Part shown: positions 53,015 through 61,912 of the stretch, one piece after another
Numbering within the stretch: the stretch's first letter is position 1
Layout: each line of letters begins with the position of its first letter
Assembly: GCA_037446725.1 (NCBI GenBank)
Contig: JBBIIC010000007.1
Coordinates: forward strand, 1 to 64,000
Length of the DNA: 64,000 nt
Reading direction: 5' to 3'
From: JBBIIC01 sp037446725
Lineage (GTDB): Bacteria; Actinomycetota; Coriobacteriia; Anaerosomatales; SLCP01
Notes under the pieces: generated by a model
The model's database searches: none
What the model saw: only the letters and a program-made list of their open reading frames with translations
What the model was told of the DNA's origin: nothing
Made by a program: the position numbers and the translations under genes

Positions 53015-55603
53015 ATGAGACTCGACAGACTGACGGTCAAAGCGCAGGAGGCTCTGGAGGCCGCGCAAGGCGTGGCCGACGACGCGTCCTCGCAAGTCAT
53101 AGAACCGGAGCACCTGCTCAAGACGCTGCTCGACGCAGCCGAGGGCATCGTGCGGCCCATCGTGCAGAAGGTGGGCGCCGACGCCGACGCTCTCGAATCG
53201 CAGGTGAGCGCCGCCATCGAGCGCGCGCCGAAGGTGAGCGGCGCCGGCATCGGGCAGGCGGGAGTAGGGCCGCGCCTGTCGAGCGTGCTCTCGGACGCGT
53301 TCAAGCAGGCCGAGAAGCTGAAAGACGCCTACGTCTCGACCGAGCACCTGCTGCTCGCGCTCGCCGCGGACGCCGGCGAGGCCGGCCGGCTGCTGCAAGA
53401 CGCCGGCGTGACGCAGGCCCGCCTGCTCGAAGCGCTCGAGGAGCTGCGCGCCGGCGCGCGCGTGACCGACCAGAACCCCGAGGCGCAGTTCCAGGCGCTC
53501 GAGCGGTTCAGCCGCAACCTCACCGATGCCGCGCGCGACGGCAGACTCGACCCGGTCATCGGCCGGACCGAGGAGATCCGTCGCGTCATCCAGGTTCTCT
53601 CGCGGCGCACCAAGAACAACCCCGTGCTCATCGGCGAACCAGGCACCGGCAAGACCGCGATCGTCGAGGGGCTCGCTCAGCGCATCGTAGCGGGCGACGT
53701 GCCGAGCAGCCTGCGCGACAAGGACGTCGTCGCACTCGACCTCGGCGCGATGGTGGCCGGCGCGAAGTACCGCGGCGAGTTCGAGGACCGCCTGAAGGCG
53801 GTGCTGCGCGAGATCGAGCAGGCCGAGGGTCGCCTCATCCTGTTCATCGACGAGCTGCACACGCTCGTCGGCGCGGGAGCCGCCGAGGGCTCGATGGACG
53901 CGTCCAACATGCTCAAGCCCGCGCTCGCCCGCGGCGAGCTGCACGCCATCGGTGCAACGACGCTCGACGAGTACCGCAAGCACATCGAGAAGGACGCGGC
54001 GCTCGAACGGCGCTTCCAGCCGGTGTTCGTCGGCGAGCCGAGCGCGGAGGACACCATCGCCATCCTGCGCGGCCTGAAGGAGAAATACGAGGTGCACCAC
54101 GGCGTGCGCATCACCGACAGCGCCATCGTGGCGGCCGCCACGCTCTCCGACCGCTACATCACCGACCGCTTCCTGCCGGACAAGGCCATCGACCTTGTGG
54201 ACGAGGCGGCCAGCCGCCTGCGCATCGAGCTTGACTCGGCACCCACCGAGATCGACGCGCTCGACCGCCAGCTGCGCCAGCTCCAGATCGAAGAGGCGGC
54301 GCTCCAGAAGGAGACCGACGCTGCGAGCGCAGAGCGTCTCGACACGCTTCGTGGCGAGATGGCGGAGCTCAACGAGAAGCTCTCGGGACTCAAAGCCCGC
54401 TGGGACAGCGAGAAAGCGATCATCACCGACGTGCAGCGATTCAAAGCCGAGCTCGACGAGGCGAAGATCGACTCCGAGCGTGCCGAGCGCGAGGGCGACC
54501 TGCAGCGCGCCGCCGAGATCCGCTACGGGCGTATCCCGGAACTGGAGCGCGCGCTCGAGGAGGCCGATGGGCGGCTCCGCGACCTGCAGGCGGGTGCCGC
54601 GATGCTCAAGGAGGAGGTCACCGAGGAGGAGATCGCCGAGGTCGTCGCGTCGTGGACCGGCGTGCCGGTGAGCAAGCTCGTGGAAGGCGAGATGGCCAAG
54701 CTCGCGCACCTCGAGGAGCTGCTGCACGAGCGCGTGGTCGGCCAGGACGAGGCGGTTGCCGCCGTTTCGGCAGCCATCCGGCGTTCACGCGCGGGGCTCT
54801 CCGACCCCGACCGGCCCATCGGCTCGTTCATCTTCATGGGCCCGACCGGCGTGGGCAAGACCGAGCTCGCCCGCGCGCTCGCCGAGTTCCTCTTCGACGA
54901 CGAGCGCTCGATGGTGCGCATCGACATGAGCGAGTACATGGAGAAGTTCAGCGTGCAGCGGCTCATCGGAGCGCCTCCGGGTTACGTCGGCTACGAGGAA
55001 GGCGGGCAGCTGACCGAGGCGGTCAGGCGCCGGCCCTACAGCGTCGTGCTCTTCGACGAGATCGAGAAAGCTCACCCGGACGTCTTCAACGTGCTGCTCC
55101 AGGTGCTCGACGACGGGCGCCTGACCGACGGCCAGGGCCGCATCGTGGGTTTCAGGAACACGATCATCATCATGACGAGCAACGTCGGCTCGCAGTTCAT
55201 CCAGGAGTTCGCGCGCGCCGGCACCGACGAGGCGACGATGAAGACCGCGGTCGAGGACGCGCTCCGGCAGACGTTCCGGCCCGAGTTTCTCAACCGGATC
55301 GACGACATCGTGCTCTTCCATGCGCTCTCGATGGACGACATCGCGAAGATCGTCGACATCCAGCTCGCCAAGGTGCGCGAGCGGCTGGCCGAGCGCTCGG
55401 TCACCCTTCAGGTCGCACCGGCCGCGGTGGAGCGTATTGCGCTCGACGGCTTCGACCCGGTCTTCGGTGCTCGTCCGCTCAAGCGTGTCATCCAGCGTGA
55501 AGTTGTTGATCGCGTAGCGAAGGCTCTCATAGAAGGCGGACTGACCGAGGGCTCGACCGTGACCGTCGATGTCGGCGAGAGCGGAGAGATAGAGGTCCGG
55601 TAG
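53015..55603 (+). CDS. clpB: ATP-dependent disaggregase ClpB
   Basis: AAA+ chaperone of 862 residues that resolubilises aggregates with DnaK. The N-terminal double Clp repeat has LTVKAQEALEAAQGVA. ATPase 1 has Walker A GEPGTGKT and LFIDELHTLVGAG. A long coiled-coil M domain spans about 400-520. ATPase 2 has GPTGVGKT and LFDEIEKAHPDVF. ATG 53015 has GGAGGTAGTGAGG upstream. The 200 bases after hspR hold no recognisable HAIR, so clpB may be read through from dnaK or have another promoter. Confidence 0.98.
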   Translation: MRLDRLTVKAQEALEAAQGVADDASSQVIEPEHLLKTLLDAAEGIVRPIVQKVGADADALESQVSAAIERAPKVSGAGIGQAGVGPRLSSVLSDAFKQAEKLKDAYVSTEHLLLALAADAGEAGRLLQDAGVTQARLLEALEELRAGARVTDQNPEAQFQALERFSRNLTDAARDGRLDPVIGRTEEIRRVIQVLSRRTKNNPVLIGEPGTGKTAIVEGLAQRIVAGDVPSSLRDKDVVALDLGAMVAGAKYRGEFEDRLKAVLREIEQAEGRLILFIDELHTLVGAGAAEGSMDASNMLKPALARGELHAIGATTLDEYRKHIEKDAALERRFQPVFVGEPSAEDTIAILRGLKEKYEVHHGVRITDSAIVAAATLSDRYITDRFLPDKAIDLVDEAASRLRIELDSAPTEIDALDRQLRQLQIEEAALQKETDAASAERLDTLRGEMAELNEKLSGLKARWDSEKAIITDVQRFKAELDEAKIDSERAEREGDLQRAAEIRYGRIPELERALEEADGRLRDLQAGAAMLKEEVTEEEIAEVVASWTGVPVSKLVEGEMAKLAHLEELLHERVVGQDEAVAAVSAAIRRSRAGLSDPDRPIGSFIFMGPTGVGKTELARALAEFLFDDERSMVRIDMSEYMEKFSVQRLIGAPPGYVGYEEGGQLTEAVRRRPYSVVLFDEIEKAHPDVFNVLLQVLDDGRLTDGQGRIVGFRNTIIIMTSNVGSQFIQEFARAGTDEATMKTAVEDALRQTFRPEFLNRIDDIVLFHALSMDDIAKIVDIQLAKVRERLAERSVTLQVAPAAVERIALDGFDPVFGARPLKRVIQREVVDRVAKALIEGGLTEGSTVTVDVGESGEIEVR

Positions 55604-55631
55604 CGCCGGGCAGCGGGAAGCAAGACAACGA

Positions 55632-55671
55632 AATAGTTGTACTGACAACAGAATAGTTGTACAATCCGGGC
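55632..55671 (+). promoter_or_regulatory. Promoter and operator repeats of the XRE-MNT/HepT pair
   Basis: Two direct copies of AATAGTTGTAC start at 55632 and 55652, a 20-base period. Within them TTGTAC (55637-55642) and TACAAT (55660-55665) form a -35/-10 pair with a 17-base spacer. GTTGT-ACTG-ACAAC (55636-55649) is a perfect small palindrome in the spacer. The expected transcript start falls at or next to ATG 55672, so the message is probably leaderless. The segment is markedly AT-rich for this region. Confidence 0.7.
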
Positions 55672-56241
55672 ATGACACGACTCCGGGACATCGGAGATGC
55701 CCTCGTAGCGGCGCGGTTGGCGCAGGGCATCACACAGCGCGGACTCGCCATGCGCCTGGGGGTGCACCAGCAGCAGATCGCCCGATGGGAGCGGGAGCGG
55801 TACGGCTGCGTGTCGCTTGCACGCCTCACCCGGGTGGCGGAGACGCTCGGCGTGACGGGGGAGTCCCTGCTGGCAGCGGAGGCGCCCGCGGCATACGGGG
55901 CGGCCACCGTTGAGGCGCCGGACACAGCCGCGGTGACGCCCGTGCGAGACCTCGGCGAGATCGTGGCGCGAGTCCGAGCACACGCGGACGAGTTGCAGGA
56001 GCGGTTCGGCGTGACGCGCATCGACGTGTTCGGGTCGTTCGCCCGCGGCGAGCAGACGGCCGAGAGTGATGTGGACCTGATCGTCGAGGTCGCTGAGCCC
56101 ACGCTCGAGACGGTGTTCGGGTCTGAGGAGTACCTCACCGAGATCCTCGGACGCAAGACGGACGCAGGGTCATTCGCGTCACTGCGCCCTCGTGTGCAGC
56201 CGTACGTGGACAAGGAGCGAGTCCGTGTCTGGGGAACGTGA
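55672..56241 (+). CDS. XRE-type regulator fused to MNT-family nucleotidyltransferase (antitoxin-like)
   Basis: Protein of 189 residues. The N-terminal helix-turn-helix (about 5-65) reads LAQGITQRGLAMRLGVHQQQ. The C-terminal minimal nucleotidyltransferase domain has the signature GSFARGEQTAESDVDLIVE, with the two catalytic Asp residues intact. In MntA-HepT systems the MNT protein AMPylates and neutralises the HEPN toxin. ATG 55672 is preferred to an upstream TTG because the promoter overlaps the latter. The HTH fusion implies that it represses its own operon. Confidence 0.88.
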   Translation: MTRLRDIGDALVAARLAQGITQRGLAMRLGVHQQQIARWERERYGCVSLARLTRVAETLGVTGESLLAAEAPAAYGAATVEAPDTAAVTPVRDLGEIVARVRAHADELQERFGVTRIDVFGSFARGEQTAESDVDLIVEVAEPTLETVFGSEEYLTEILGRKTDAGSFASLRPRVQPYVDKERVRVWGT

Positions 56242-56602
56242 CGTCGGGTCTCACGTGCAGGACATGGTTGAGGCTTGCGAGCGGATCATCCTGTTCGCCG
56301 ATGGGTTGTCTGACGATGCCCTGCTAGACCCGGAGCGACCTGTTCGAGGAGGCGTGCTGTACAACCTGATGGTTCTCGGCGAAGCGTCAAAGCACGTTCC
56401 CGAGGAATGGGTTGTGCGGCACCCGCACATCCCGTGGAGGCGCATCGCAGGAATGCGAGACAGGATCGTTCACAACTACTTCGGTCTCAATGAGGACGTG
56501 GAGGTTCTGGCCGTCCGCACCAGCGTTCCGGCGATTCTGCCGCTCCTGCGGACGATGCTCGCCGAGATGGACGCCGGAGACGAGGCCGGACCTACCCCGT
56601 AA
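56225..56602 (+). CDS. hepT: HepT-like HEPN ribonuclease (DUF86), toxin
   Basis: Protein of 125 residues, all helical, with the HEPN motif RDRIVHNYF (R-X4-H-X-Y) near residue 80, preceded by NLMVLGEASKHVPEEW. This is the DUF86 partner of MNT antitoxins. GTG 56225 overlaps the end of the antitoxin gene by 17 bases, as usual for such pairs; longer frames give no similarity. The Tyr after the catalytic His is the residue AMPylated in the Shewanella system. Confidence 0.88.
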   Translation: MSGERDVGSHVQDMVEACERIILFADGLSDDALLDPERPVRGGVLYNLMVLGEASKHVPEEWVVRHPHIPWRRIAGMRDRIVHNYFGLNEDVEVLAVRTSVPAILPLLRTMLAEMDAGDEAGPTP

Positions 56603-56680
56603 ACAGAGAGGTTTCGTTAGTCGTGCGACGTCGCTCGCCATGTCGGCGGCGCACGTGAGAAAGACGGAGGTGATGTCACC

Positions 56681-57136
56681 ATGGCGATCATGCGTTGGGA
56701 TCCGTTCGGAGAGATGCTGCGCATGCAGCGGGATATGGACCGCATCTTCACGCGCATGGGGAGCGCCGAGGGACGCGGCGAGACTGCCGCAGCCGTGGCG
56801 TGGATGCCCAAGATCGACGTGAAGAGCAAGGGCGACGACATCGTCGTCCATGCCGAGCTGCCCGGGATCGATCCCGATGAGGTCGAGATCGAGGTCACGG
56901 ACGGCGTGCTCACCATCAAGGGCGAGCGGAAGGCCGAGGAGGAGCGCGAGGACGAGGGCTGGCTCATCCGTGAGTCGAGCTATGGCGCATTCGAGCGCTC
57001 GATGGTCCTGCCTGAGGGTGTCGATCCCGGCTCGATCACTGCCGAGTACAACGACGGCATCCTCGAGGTGCACGTGCCCAAGGCGCTCGAGGCCGCCAAG
57101 CCCAAGACCACGAAGGTGAGCGTGGGCAAGAAGTAG
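56681..57136 (+). CDS. Small heat-shock protein (Hsp20/alpha-crystallin)
   Basis: ATP-independent holdase of 151 residues. After WDPFGEMLRMQRDMDRIF it has the alpha-crystallin domain (about 45-135) with VVHAELPGIDPDEVEIE, the GVLTIKGER stretch, and GAFERSMVLPEGVD. A short tail ends in VSVGKK. No HAIR or CIRCE element was found in the 78 bases upstream. Its place beside clpB extends the heat-shock island. Confidence 0.95.
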   Translation: MAIMRWDPFGEMLRMQRDMDRIFTRMGSAEGRGETAAAVAWMPKIDVKSKGDDIVVHAELPGIDPDEVEIEVTDGVLTIKGERKAEEEREDEGWLIRESSYGAFERSMVLPEGVDPGSITAEYNDGILEVHVPKALEAAKPKTTKVSVGKK

Positions 57137-57162
57137 CCAACAACCTTTCTTCCCTCTCTCTG

Positions 57163-57190
57163 CGAAGCCGGGCCGCCGCGCCCGGCTTCG
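57163..57190 (+). terminator. Terminator hairpin after hsp20
   Basis: CGAAGCCGGGC pairs with GCCCGGCTTCG around a six-base loop, 26 bases after the hsp20 stop. Only a weak T-containing tail follows (TGCGTTATA). Confidence 0.65.
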
Positions 57191-57278
57191 TGCGTTATAC
57201 TCGGGCGTCAGTACCGCGTGCCGGCCTACGGTGCCTTCACGCACAGCAACCGACATCCAAACGGGAGGGACGACCGTT

Positions 57279-58556
57279 ATGGACCAGGGTGCCGCCACGC
57301 GCGGCTGGATCGTCGCGCTTGCCGGGCTCGGCATCAACCTCGCGCTCGGAGTGCTCTACTCCTGGAGCGTCATCGCGAAGACTCTGACCGCCGAGTGGGG
57401 GTGGAGCTCCGGTGCGGCGAGCCTGCCTTACGCGGTCGCAGTGGGCGTGTTCTCGCTCAGGATGGTGTTCGCGGGCCGCGCGCAGGACCGCTTCGGCCCG
57501 CGCATCGTCGCCACGCTCGGTGGTGCGCTCACCGGTCTGGGACTCATCGTCGCCGGCTTCGCCGGTCCCGACCAGGTGCCGCTCGTGGTGCTCGGCTTCG
57601 GCGTGCTCGCGGGCGCGGGCATCGGACTCGGCTACGCGGCGGCGACCCCCGCGGCGGTCAAGTGGTTCCCGCCCGAGCGCAAGGGGCTCATAACCGGGCT
57701 CGTGGTGAGCGGGTTCGGGCTCGCGAGCGTCTACATCGCGCCTGTCACGGCGACGCTGCTCGGCGGTGCCGGTGTGAACACGACGTTCTTCGTGCTCGGC
57801 GCCTCGTTCCTGGTCATAACCATCGGGCTCGCGCAGCTGCTCACCGACCCGCCCGCAGACTACGTGCCCGGCGGGCCGGTCAAGATCGCAGCGGTGGCCG
57901 GTGCAGCCGCGGCGCCGGAGACACCCGAGACCCGCGACTACGACTGGCGCGACATGGTGCGCACACGGCAGTTCGTGCTGCTGTGGCTCATGTACGCGTG
58001 CTCGGCGTTCGCGGGGCTGATGATCATCGGGCACATGGCCAAGATCGCCGTCCTGCAGCTGTCCGGTGTCGAGCTCGGCTTCGTGCTCGTCGCGGTGCTG
58101 GCCATCGGCAACGCGGCCGGACGCATCGTCGCCGGCATCGTGTCCGACCGGATCGGCGGGCTCGAGACGATGTTCGGCGTCTTCGCGTTCCAGGCGGTGC
58201 TGATGGTGTTGCTGCCGCGGGCGGAAGCCGCAGGTACGCTTGCGCTGGCCGCCGCGTTCGTGGGCTTCTGCTACGGGGCGAACCTCTCGCTCTTCCCCTC
58301 GACGACCGCCGGCTTCTTCGGCACCAGGCATCTCGGCGTGAACTACGGACTCGTGTTCACCGCGTGGGGTGTGGGCGGGGTGTTCGGCTCGATGAGTGCG
58401 GGCACGATCGTTGACACGACCGGCTCCTACGCGACCGCATACACCGCAGCCGCGGTCCTGTGCGTGCTCGCGGCCGTGCTCAGCCGCTTCACGAAACCGC
58501 CTGCGCCGCTCGCAGTACCGGTCGTCACCGCCGAGCCGCTGCGCGAGGCCGCATAA
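57279..58556 (+). CDS. OFA-family major facilitator transporter
   Basis: Membrane protein of 425 residues with 12 helices. GINLALGVLYSWSVIAKTL in the first helix and GRAQDRFGPRIVATLGGAL in the first loop are hallmarks of the oxalate:formate antiporter family of MFS. Members move formate, oxalate, lactate or pyruvate; the substrate here is open. ATG 57279 follows a CGGGAGGGACG site. A hydrophilic loop near residue 210 joins the two halves. Confidence 0.88.
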   Translation: MDQGAATRGWIVALAGLGINLALGVLYSWSVIAKTLTAEWGWSSGAASLPYAVAVGVFSLRMVFAGRAQDRFGPRIVATLGGALTGLGLIVAGFAGPDQVPLVVLGFGVLAGAGIGLGYAAATPAAVKWFPPERKGLITGLVVSGFGLASVYIAPVTATLLGGAGVNTTFFVLGASFLVITIGLAQLLTDPPADYVPGGPVKIAAVAGAAAAPETPETRDYDWRDMVRTRQFVLLWLMYACSAFAGLMIIGHMAKIAVLQLSGVELGFVLVAVLAIGNAAGRIVAGIVSDRIGGLETMFGVFAFQAVLMVLLPRAEAAGTLALAAAFVGFCYGANLSLFPSTTAGFFGTRHLGVNYGLVFTAWGVGGVFGSMSAGTIVDTTGSYATAYTAAAVLCVLAAVLSRFTKPPAPLAVPVVTAEPLREAA

Positions 58557-58665
58557 GCGCTGGCAGGGCAGTCGGCGGCGTGCGCTTCGCCCGGCGGGCA
58601 GGGGAGACAGGGCCGGCGTCGAACAACCCGGTAGATGTCGGTTTCTGCCGTATCGGGGGTTGGGC

Positions 58666-60504
58666 ATGCCGGAGAACGGTCCAGACACGCCGACGAGCTT
58701 CGAGGCGCAAGGCGACCAGTGTGAGCGCATCCAGGCGATCCTCGCGGCCACGGCCGACGGCCTGATCGTCCTCGACCCGTTGGGGCGCGTCGAGCTGGTC
58801 AATCCCGCCGCCGCCGACCTGCTCGGTAGCGCCGCCGCCGACCTGCTCGGTCGCGAGGTCGACGTCACCGAGCTGCTCGGGCTCCAGGAGGAGCCCGAGA
58901 ACGGCGTGGGAGTGGAGGTCATCCGCTCGGTGCCGGAGCATCGCGTTCTGATGGTGCGCATGAACCGCATCGTCGGCCATGATGGCGAGTCCGCCGGCCA
59001 TGTCATCAGCGTCCAAGACATCACCGCCGAGCGCGAGGCCGCGGTGATGAAGAACGAGTTCGTCTCGACGGTCTCCCACGAGCTGCGCACCCCGCTCACG
59101 TCCATCAAGGGATACGTGGACCTCATCGTCGACGGCGACGCGGGCGAGATCAACGAGATCCAGAAGGAGTTCCTCACCATCGTCCAGGAGAACTCCGACC
59201 GGCTCGTCGCGCTCATCAACGACATCCTCGACATCTCGCGCATCGAGTCCGGCCGCGTGCACCTCAAGGTCGATCCGCTCGAGATCCCTGAAATCATCCA
59301 GGGCGTGGTCGACACCTTCCGTACCGTCGCGAGAAGCTCGGACATCGAACTGACGTGGGTTGCCGAGGAACCGATGCCGCGTGCGGCCGGCGATCGCGAC
59401 CGCATCGGGCAGGTGTTGATGAACCTCGTGAGCAACGCGATCAAGTACTCGCCGGGTGGCGGCTCGGTCACGGTGCGCGCACGCCAGGACGGCGAACAGG
59501 TGGTGGTCTCGGTGCACGATACCGGCATCGGCATCGCGCCCGATGACCAGGAGAAGCTCTTCACCAAGTTCTACCGGGTCGACTCCTCGCTTACCCGCGA
59601 CATCGGCGGCACCGGGTTGGGACTCTCGATCTGCAAGAGCGTCGTGGAGCTGCTCGGCGGGGACGTCGGCTGCGAGAGCGAAGCAGGTCAAGGTTCGACA
59701 TTCTGGTTCACGCTGCCGGTGGCCTCCTGCGAGCTCGTGCGCAAACCCGAGCTGGAGGGCCCGCTCGAGTCGGCCGGAGGACTCGTGCTCGTGATCGACC
59801 GCGACCAGACTACCTGCGATCTCATCGGCACGTACCTGCGCAAGCGGGGCTACGACGTCGAGTACGCTCACGATGCTGCCGAGGCGCACGACAAGGCGCT
59901 CAAACTCCAGCCGCGGGCGATCACGCTCGACGTCATGCTCGAGGAGGGGGACGGGTTTGAGCTGCTGCACCAGCTCAAGGACGACCCGTCCACCCGCGAC
60001 ATCCCGGTGGTCGTTCTCTCGATCGTCTGCGACGAGGGCCGCAGTCTGCGTCTCGGAGCCGCCGACTACCTCGAGAAGCCGATCGACCACGAGCGGCTCA
60101 TCAGGATCGTCGATGATCTCGTGGGTGGCCAGGACGCGCCGCTCGTGCTCGTGGTCGACGACGACCGCGACATCGTGAGTGCGATGAGCACCATGTTGCG
60201 CGTCAAGGGATTCTCGACCATCGCGGCCTACGACGGCAAAGAGGCGATGGCGGCCATCGCCCAGCACCGGCCCGACCTCGTCCTGCTCGACATGCGGATG
60301 CCGGTCATGGATGGGTATCAGGTGATACATGAGGTCAAGAGCGCCGAGGAGACGAGGGACATCCCCATCGTGGTCATGACAGCGCACCGCATCGACCGGG
60401 AGCGGACGGACCTGCTCGCGCTCGCCGCCGAGCAGCTCTACAAGCCGTTCGCGGTTGAAGACCTCGTCGCGCGCGTCGAGCGGTACATCGCAGAGGAAGG
60501 GTAG
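58666..60504 (+). CDS. PAS hybrid histidine kinase with two receiver domains
   Basis: Cytoplasmic kinase of 612 residues without membrane helices. Order: PAS domain (about 20-120, ILAATADGLIVLDPLGRVEL); HisKA with His at about 138 in STVSHELRTPL; ATPase with NLVSNAIKYSPGG, DTGIGIAPDD and GTGLGLSICK; receiver 1 with Asp at about 422 (ITLDVMLEEGDG); and receiver 2 with Asp at about 542 (LLDMRMPVMDG). Receiver 1 has IDRD in place of the usual acidic pair, so it may not be phosphorylated normally. Two single-domain regulators follow at once. Confidence 0.92.
   Translation: MPENGPDTPTSFEAQGDQCERIQAILAATADGLIVLDPLGRVELVNPAAADLLGSAAADLLGREVDVTELLGLQEEPENGVGVEVIRSVPEHRVLMVRMNRIVGHDGESAGHVISVQDITAEREAAVMKNEFVSTVSHELRTPLTSIKGYVDLIVDGDAGEINEIQKEFLTIVQENSDRLVALINDILDISRIESGRVHLKVDPLEIPEIIQGVVDTFRTVARSSDIELTWVAEEPMPRAAGDRDRIGQVLMNLVSNAIKYSPGGGSVTVRARQDGEQVVVSVHDTGIGIAPDDQEKLFTKFYRVDSSLTRDIGGTGLGLSICKSVVELLGGDVGCESEAGQGSTFWFTLPVASCELVRKPELEGPLESAGGLVLVIDRDQTTCDLIGTYLRKRGYDVEYAHDAAEAHDKALKLQPRAITLDVMLEEGDGFELLHQLKDDPSTRDIPVVVLSIVCDEGRSLRLGAADYLEKPIDHERLIRIVDDLVGGQDAPLVLVVDDDRDIVSAMSTMLRVKGFSTIAAYDGKEAMAAIAQHRPDLVLLDMRMPVMDGYQVIHEVKSAEETRDIPIVVMTAHRIDRERTDLLALAAEQLYKPFAVEDLVARVERYIAEEG
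58807..58854 (+). repeat. 24-bp tandem duplication inside the PAS domain
   Basis: Two adjacent 24-base units, each GCCGCCGCCGACCTGCTCGG followed by TAGC or TCGC, encode AAADLLGS and AAADLLGR. The only difference is one base near the end, so the duplication is recent or under strong constraint. It lengthens the PAS helix by eight residues. Confidence 0.85.
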
Positions 60505-60508
60505 CCGA

Positions 60509-60907
60509 GTGGGCCGGATCCTCGTCGTCGATGACGAGCCGCACATCGTCAAGCTTGTCTCGTTCTCGCTCGAGCGCAACGGGCACGAGGTCTATCAGGC
60601 TGCCGACGGGGTGACGGGCGTCAGGATCGCGGCCGAGGAACTCCCCGACCTTATCCTCATGGACGTGATGATGCCGGTGATGAACGGATACGACGCACTC
60701 GACAAGCTCAAGGCCGACCCGGCCACCCGCGACATCCCGGTGGTGATGCTCTCGGCAAAGAGCCAGCACTACGAACAGCAGGAAGGCCTGCGGCGCGGTG
60801 CGCTGCAGTATATATGCAAGCCGTTCACGCCGCGCGACCTCGCGGAGACCGTGAACGCGATACTAGCAGGTGACAAGGGAGAGGAGGTGCGTGCGGATGA
60901 CGCGTAA
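60509..60907 (+). CDS. Single-domain response regulator (CheY-like) 1
   Basis: Receiver-only protein of 132 residues. The acidic pair is in ILVVDDEPHIV, the phospho-acceptor Asp is at about 52 in LILMDVMMPVMNG, and the Lys is in ICKPFTPRD. There is no output domain. GTG 60509 lies four bases after the hybrid kinase stop, with GAGGAAGG upstream, so it is probably a phosphorelay carrier for that kinase. Confidence 0.92.
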   Translation: MGRILVVDDEPHIVKLVSFSLERNGHEVYQAADGVTGVRIAAEELPDLILMDVMMPVMNGYDALDKLKADPATRDIPVVMLSAKSQHYEQQEGLRRGALQYICKPFTPRDLAETVNAILAGDKGEEVRADDA

Positions 60908-61361
60908 GATACTCGCGGTCGACGACGAGCCGTCGATCGTCCGGCTCGTGACGGCGGCGCTGACCAGCCGGGGCTATGACGTGGTAACCGCGCACGACGG
61001 CCAGGACGCACTCGACAAGGTCGCGCTCGAGAAGCCCGACCTCATCGTGCTCGATATCATGATGCCGAGGATGGACGGCCGCGAAGTCGCGCGGCGGCTG
61101 GCGGTCAAGCCGGCGACCGCGAGGATCCCCATCGTCTTCCTGTCGGCCATTGGGGACCTCGACAGTCAGCTCGACACGATGGAGGAGCTCAAGAACGTCG
61201 AGTACCTGACTAAGCCCTTCGACGTGAAGGAGCTCGGAGACTACGTCGATGCGATGCTCGACCCCGCCAAGCGCGCGGAGCTCGCCCAGCATCGCAGCAG
61301 GCAGGTCAGCAAGCTGCGCACGATGGTGGAGATCATGCACCGGAAGCGCGAGACCACTTAG
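60897..61361 (+). CDS. Single-domain response regulator 2 with helical tail
   Basis: Receiver protein of 154 residues with ILAVDDEPSIV, Asp at about 53 in LIVLDIMMPRMDG, and LTKPFDVKEL. About 30 extra residues at the C-terminus form a basic helix (RSRQVSKLRTMVEIMHRKR). ATG 60897 has a GAGGAGG site and overlaps the previous gene by 11 bases. Likely part of the same relay; the target is unknown. Confidence 0.9.
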   Translation: MTRKILAVDDEPSIVRLVTAALTSRGYDVVTAHDGQDALDKVALEKPDLIVLDIMMPRMDGREVARRLAVKPATARIPIVFLSAIGDLDSQLDTMEELKNVEYLTKPFDVKELGDYVDAMLDPAKRAELAQHRSRQVSKLRTMVEIMHRKRETT

Positions 61362-61460
61362 CCGACCGTCCGGCTTCGATACCCCTCCCCCAGGCGTGTG
61401 CCCCTGGGTATATCCAGGGTGTACGCGGATGTGCAGCACACGAGCGAGGAGGGGCACGAG

Positions 61461-61886
61461 ATGAGCGATATGCCTGACATCGACCCGAAGGACTTCCGAA
61501 AGCTCCTCAAGGAGATCGGCGAGTCGGCCGATGCCCGCACGGTCTTCGGCGAGCCCGTGGTCTCCGGCGACCGCACCATCATTCCCGTAGCCCGCGTGCG
61601 CCACAGCGGCGGTGGCGGCATGGGTGGCGGGGGCGGCACCGAAGGCGGGCACGTGTGCACGCCCGAGTGTCCGCCCGAGTGCGACGAGGCTACCGAGCAG
61701 GGCTACGGCACCGGCATGGGGGTCGGCTACACGATCGCCGCCGAGCCGGTCGGGGTGATCGAAGTGACCGCAGACGACGTGTACTGGGTCCCCACGCTCG
61801 ACGTCAACCGCCTTGCCGTGATCGGCGCGATGGCCGCTGCGGTCATCGCGGTCGCCTTCGCCCTCGACCGGGCGTTCCGGCACTAG
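61461..61886 (+). CDS. GerW/YtfJ-family protein
   Basis: Protein of 141 residues. The family core is visible: ADARTVFGEPVVSGDRTIIP, then a Gly-rich stretch and PVGVIEV. A C-terminal hydrophobic helix (LAVIGAMAAAVIAVAFALD) may anchor it. Between the Gly runs is a Cys-rich insert (CTPECPPEC), which is unusual. In Bacillus, GerW is a spore protein, but the family is wide in non-sporulating actinobacteria, so sporulation is not implied. ATG 61461 has GAGGAGGGG upstream. Confidence 0.82.
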   Translation: MSDMPDIDPKDFRKLLKEIGESADARTVFGEPVVSGDRTIIPVARVRHSGGGGMGGGGGTEGGHVCTPECPPECDEATEQGYGTGMGVGYTIAAEPVGVIEVTADDVYWVPTLDVNRLAVIGAMAAAVIAVAFALDRAFRH

Positions 61887-61912
61887 GATCCGCCTCCCGG
61901 ATGGAGGCTCCC

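Noticed and set aside
57237..60579. Long minus-strand frames opposite the OFA transporter and hybrid kinase
   Set aside because: Both are antisense shadows of well-supported genes with complete domains and ribosome sites.
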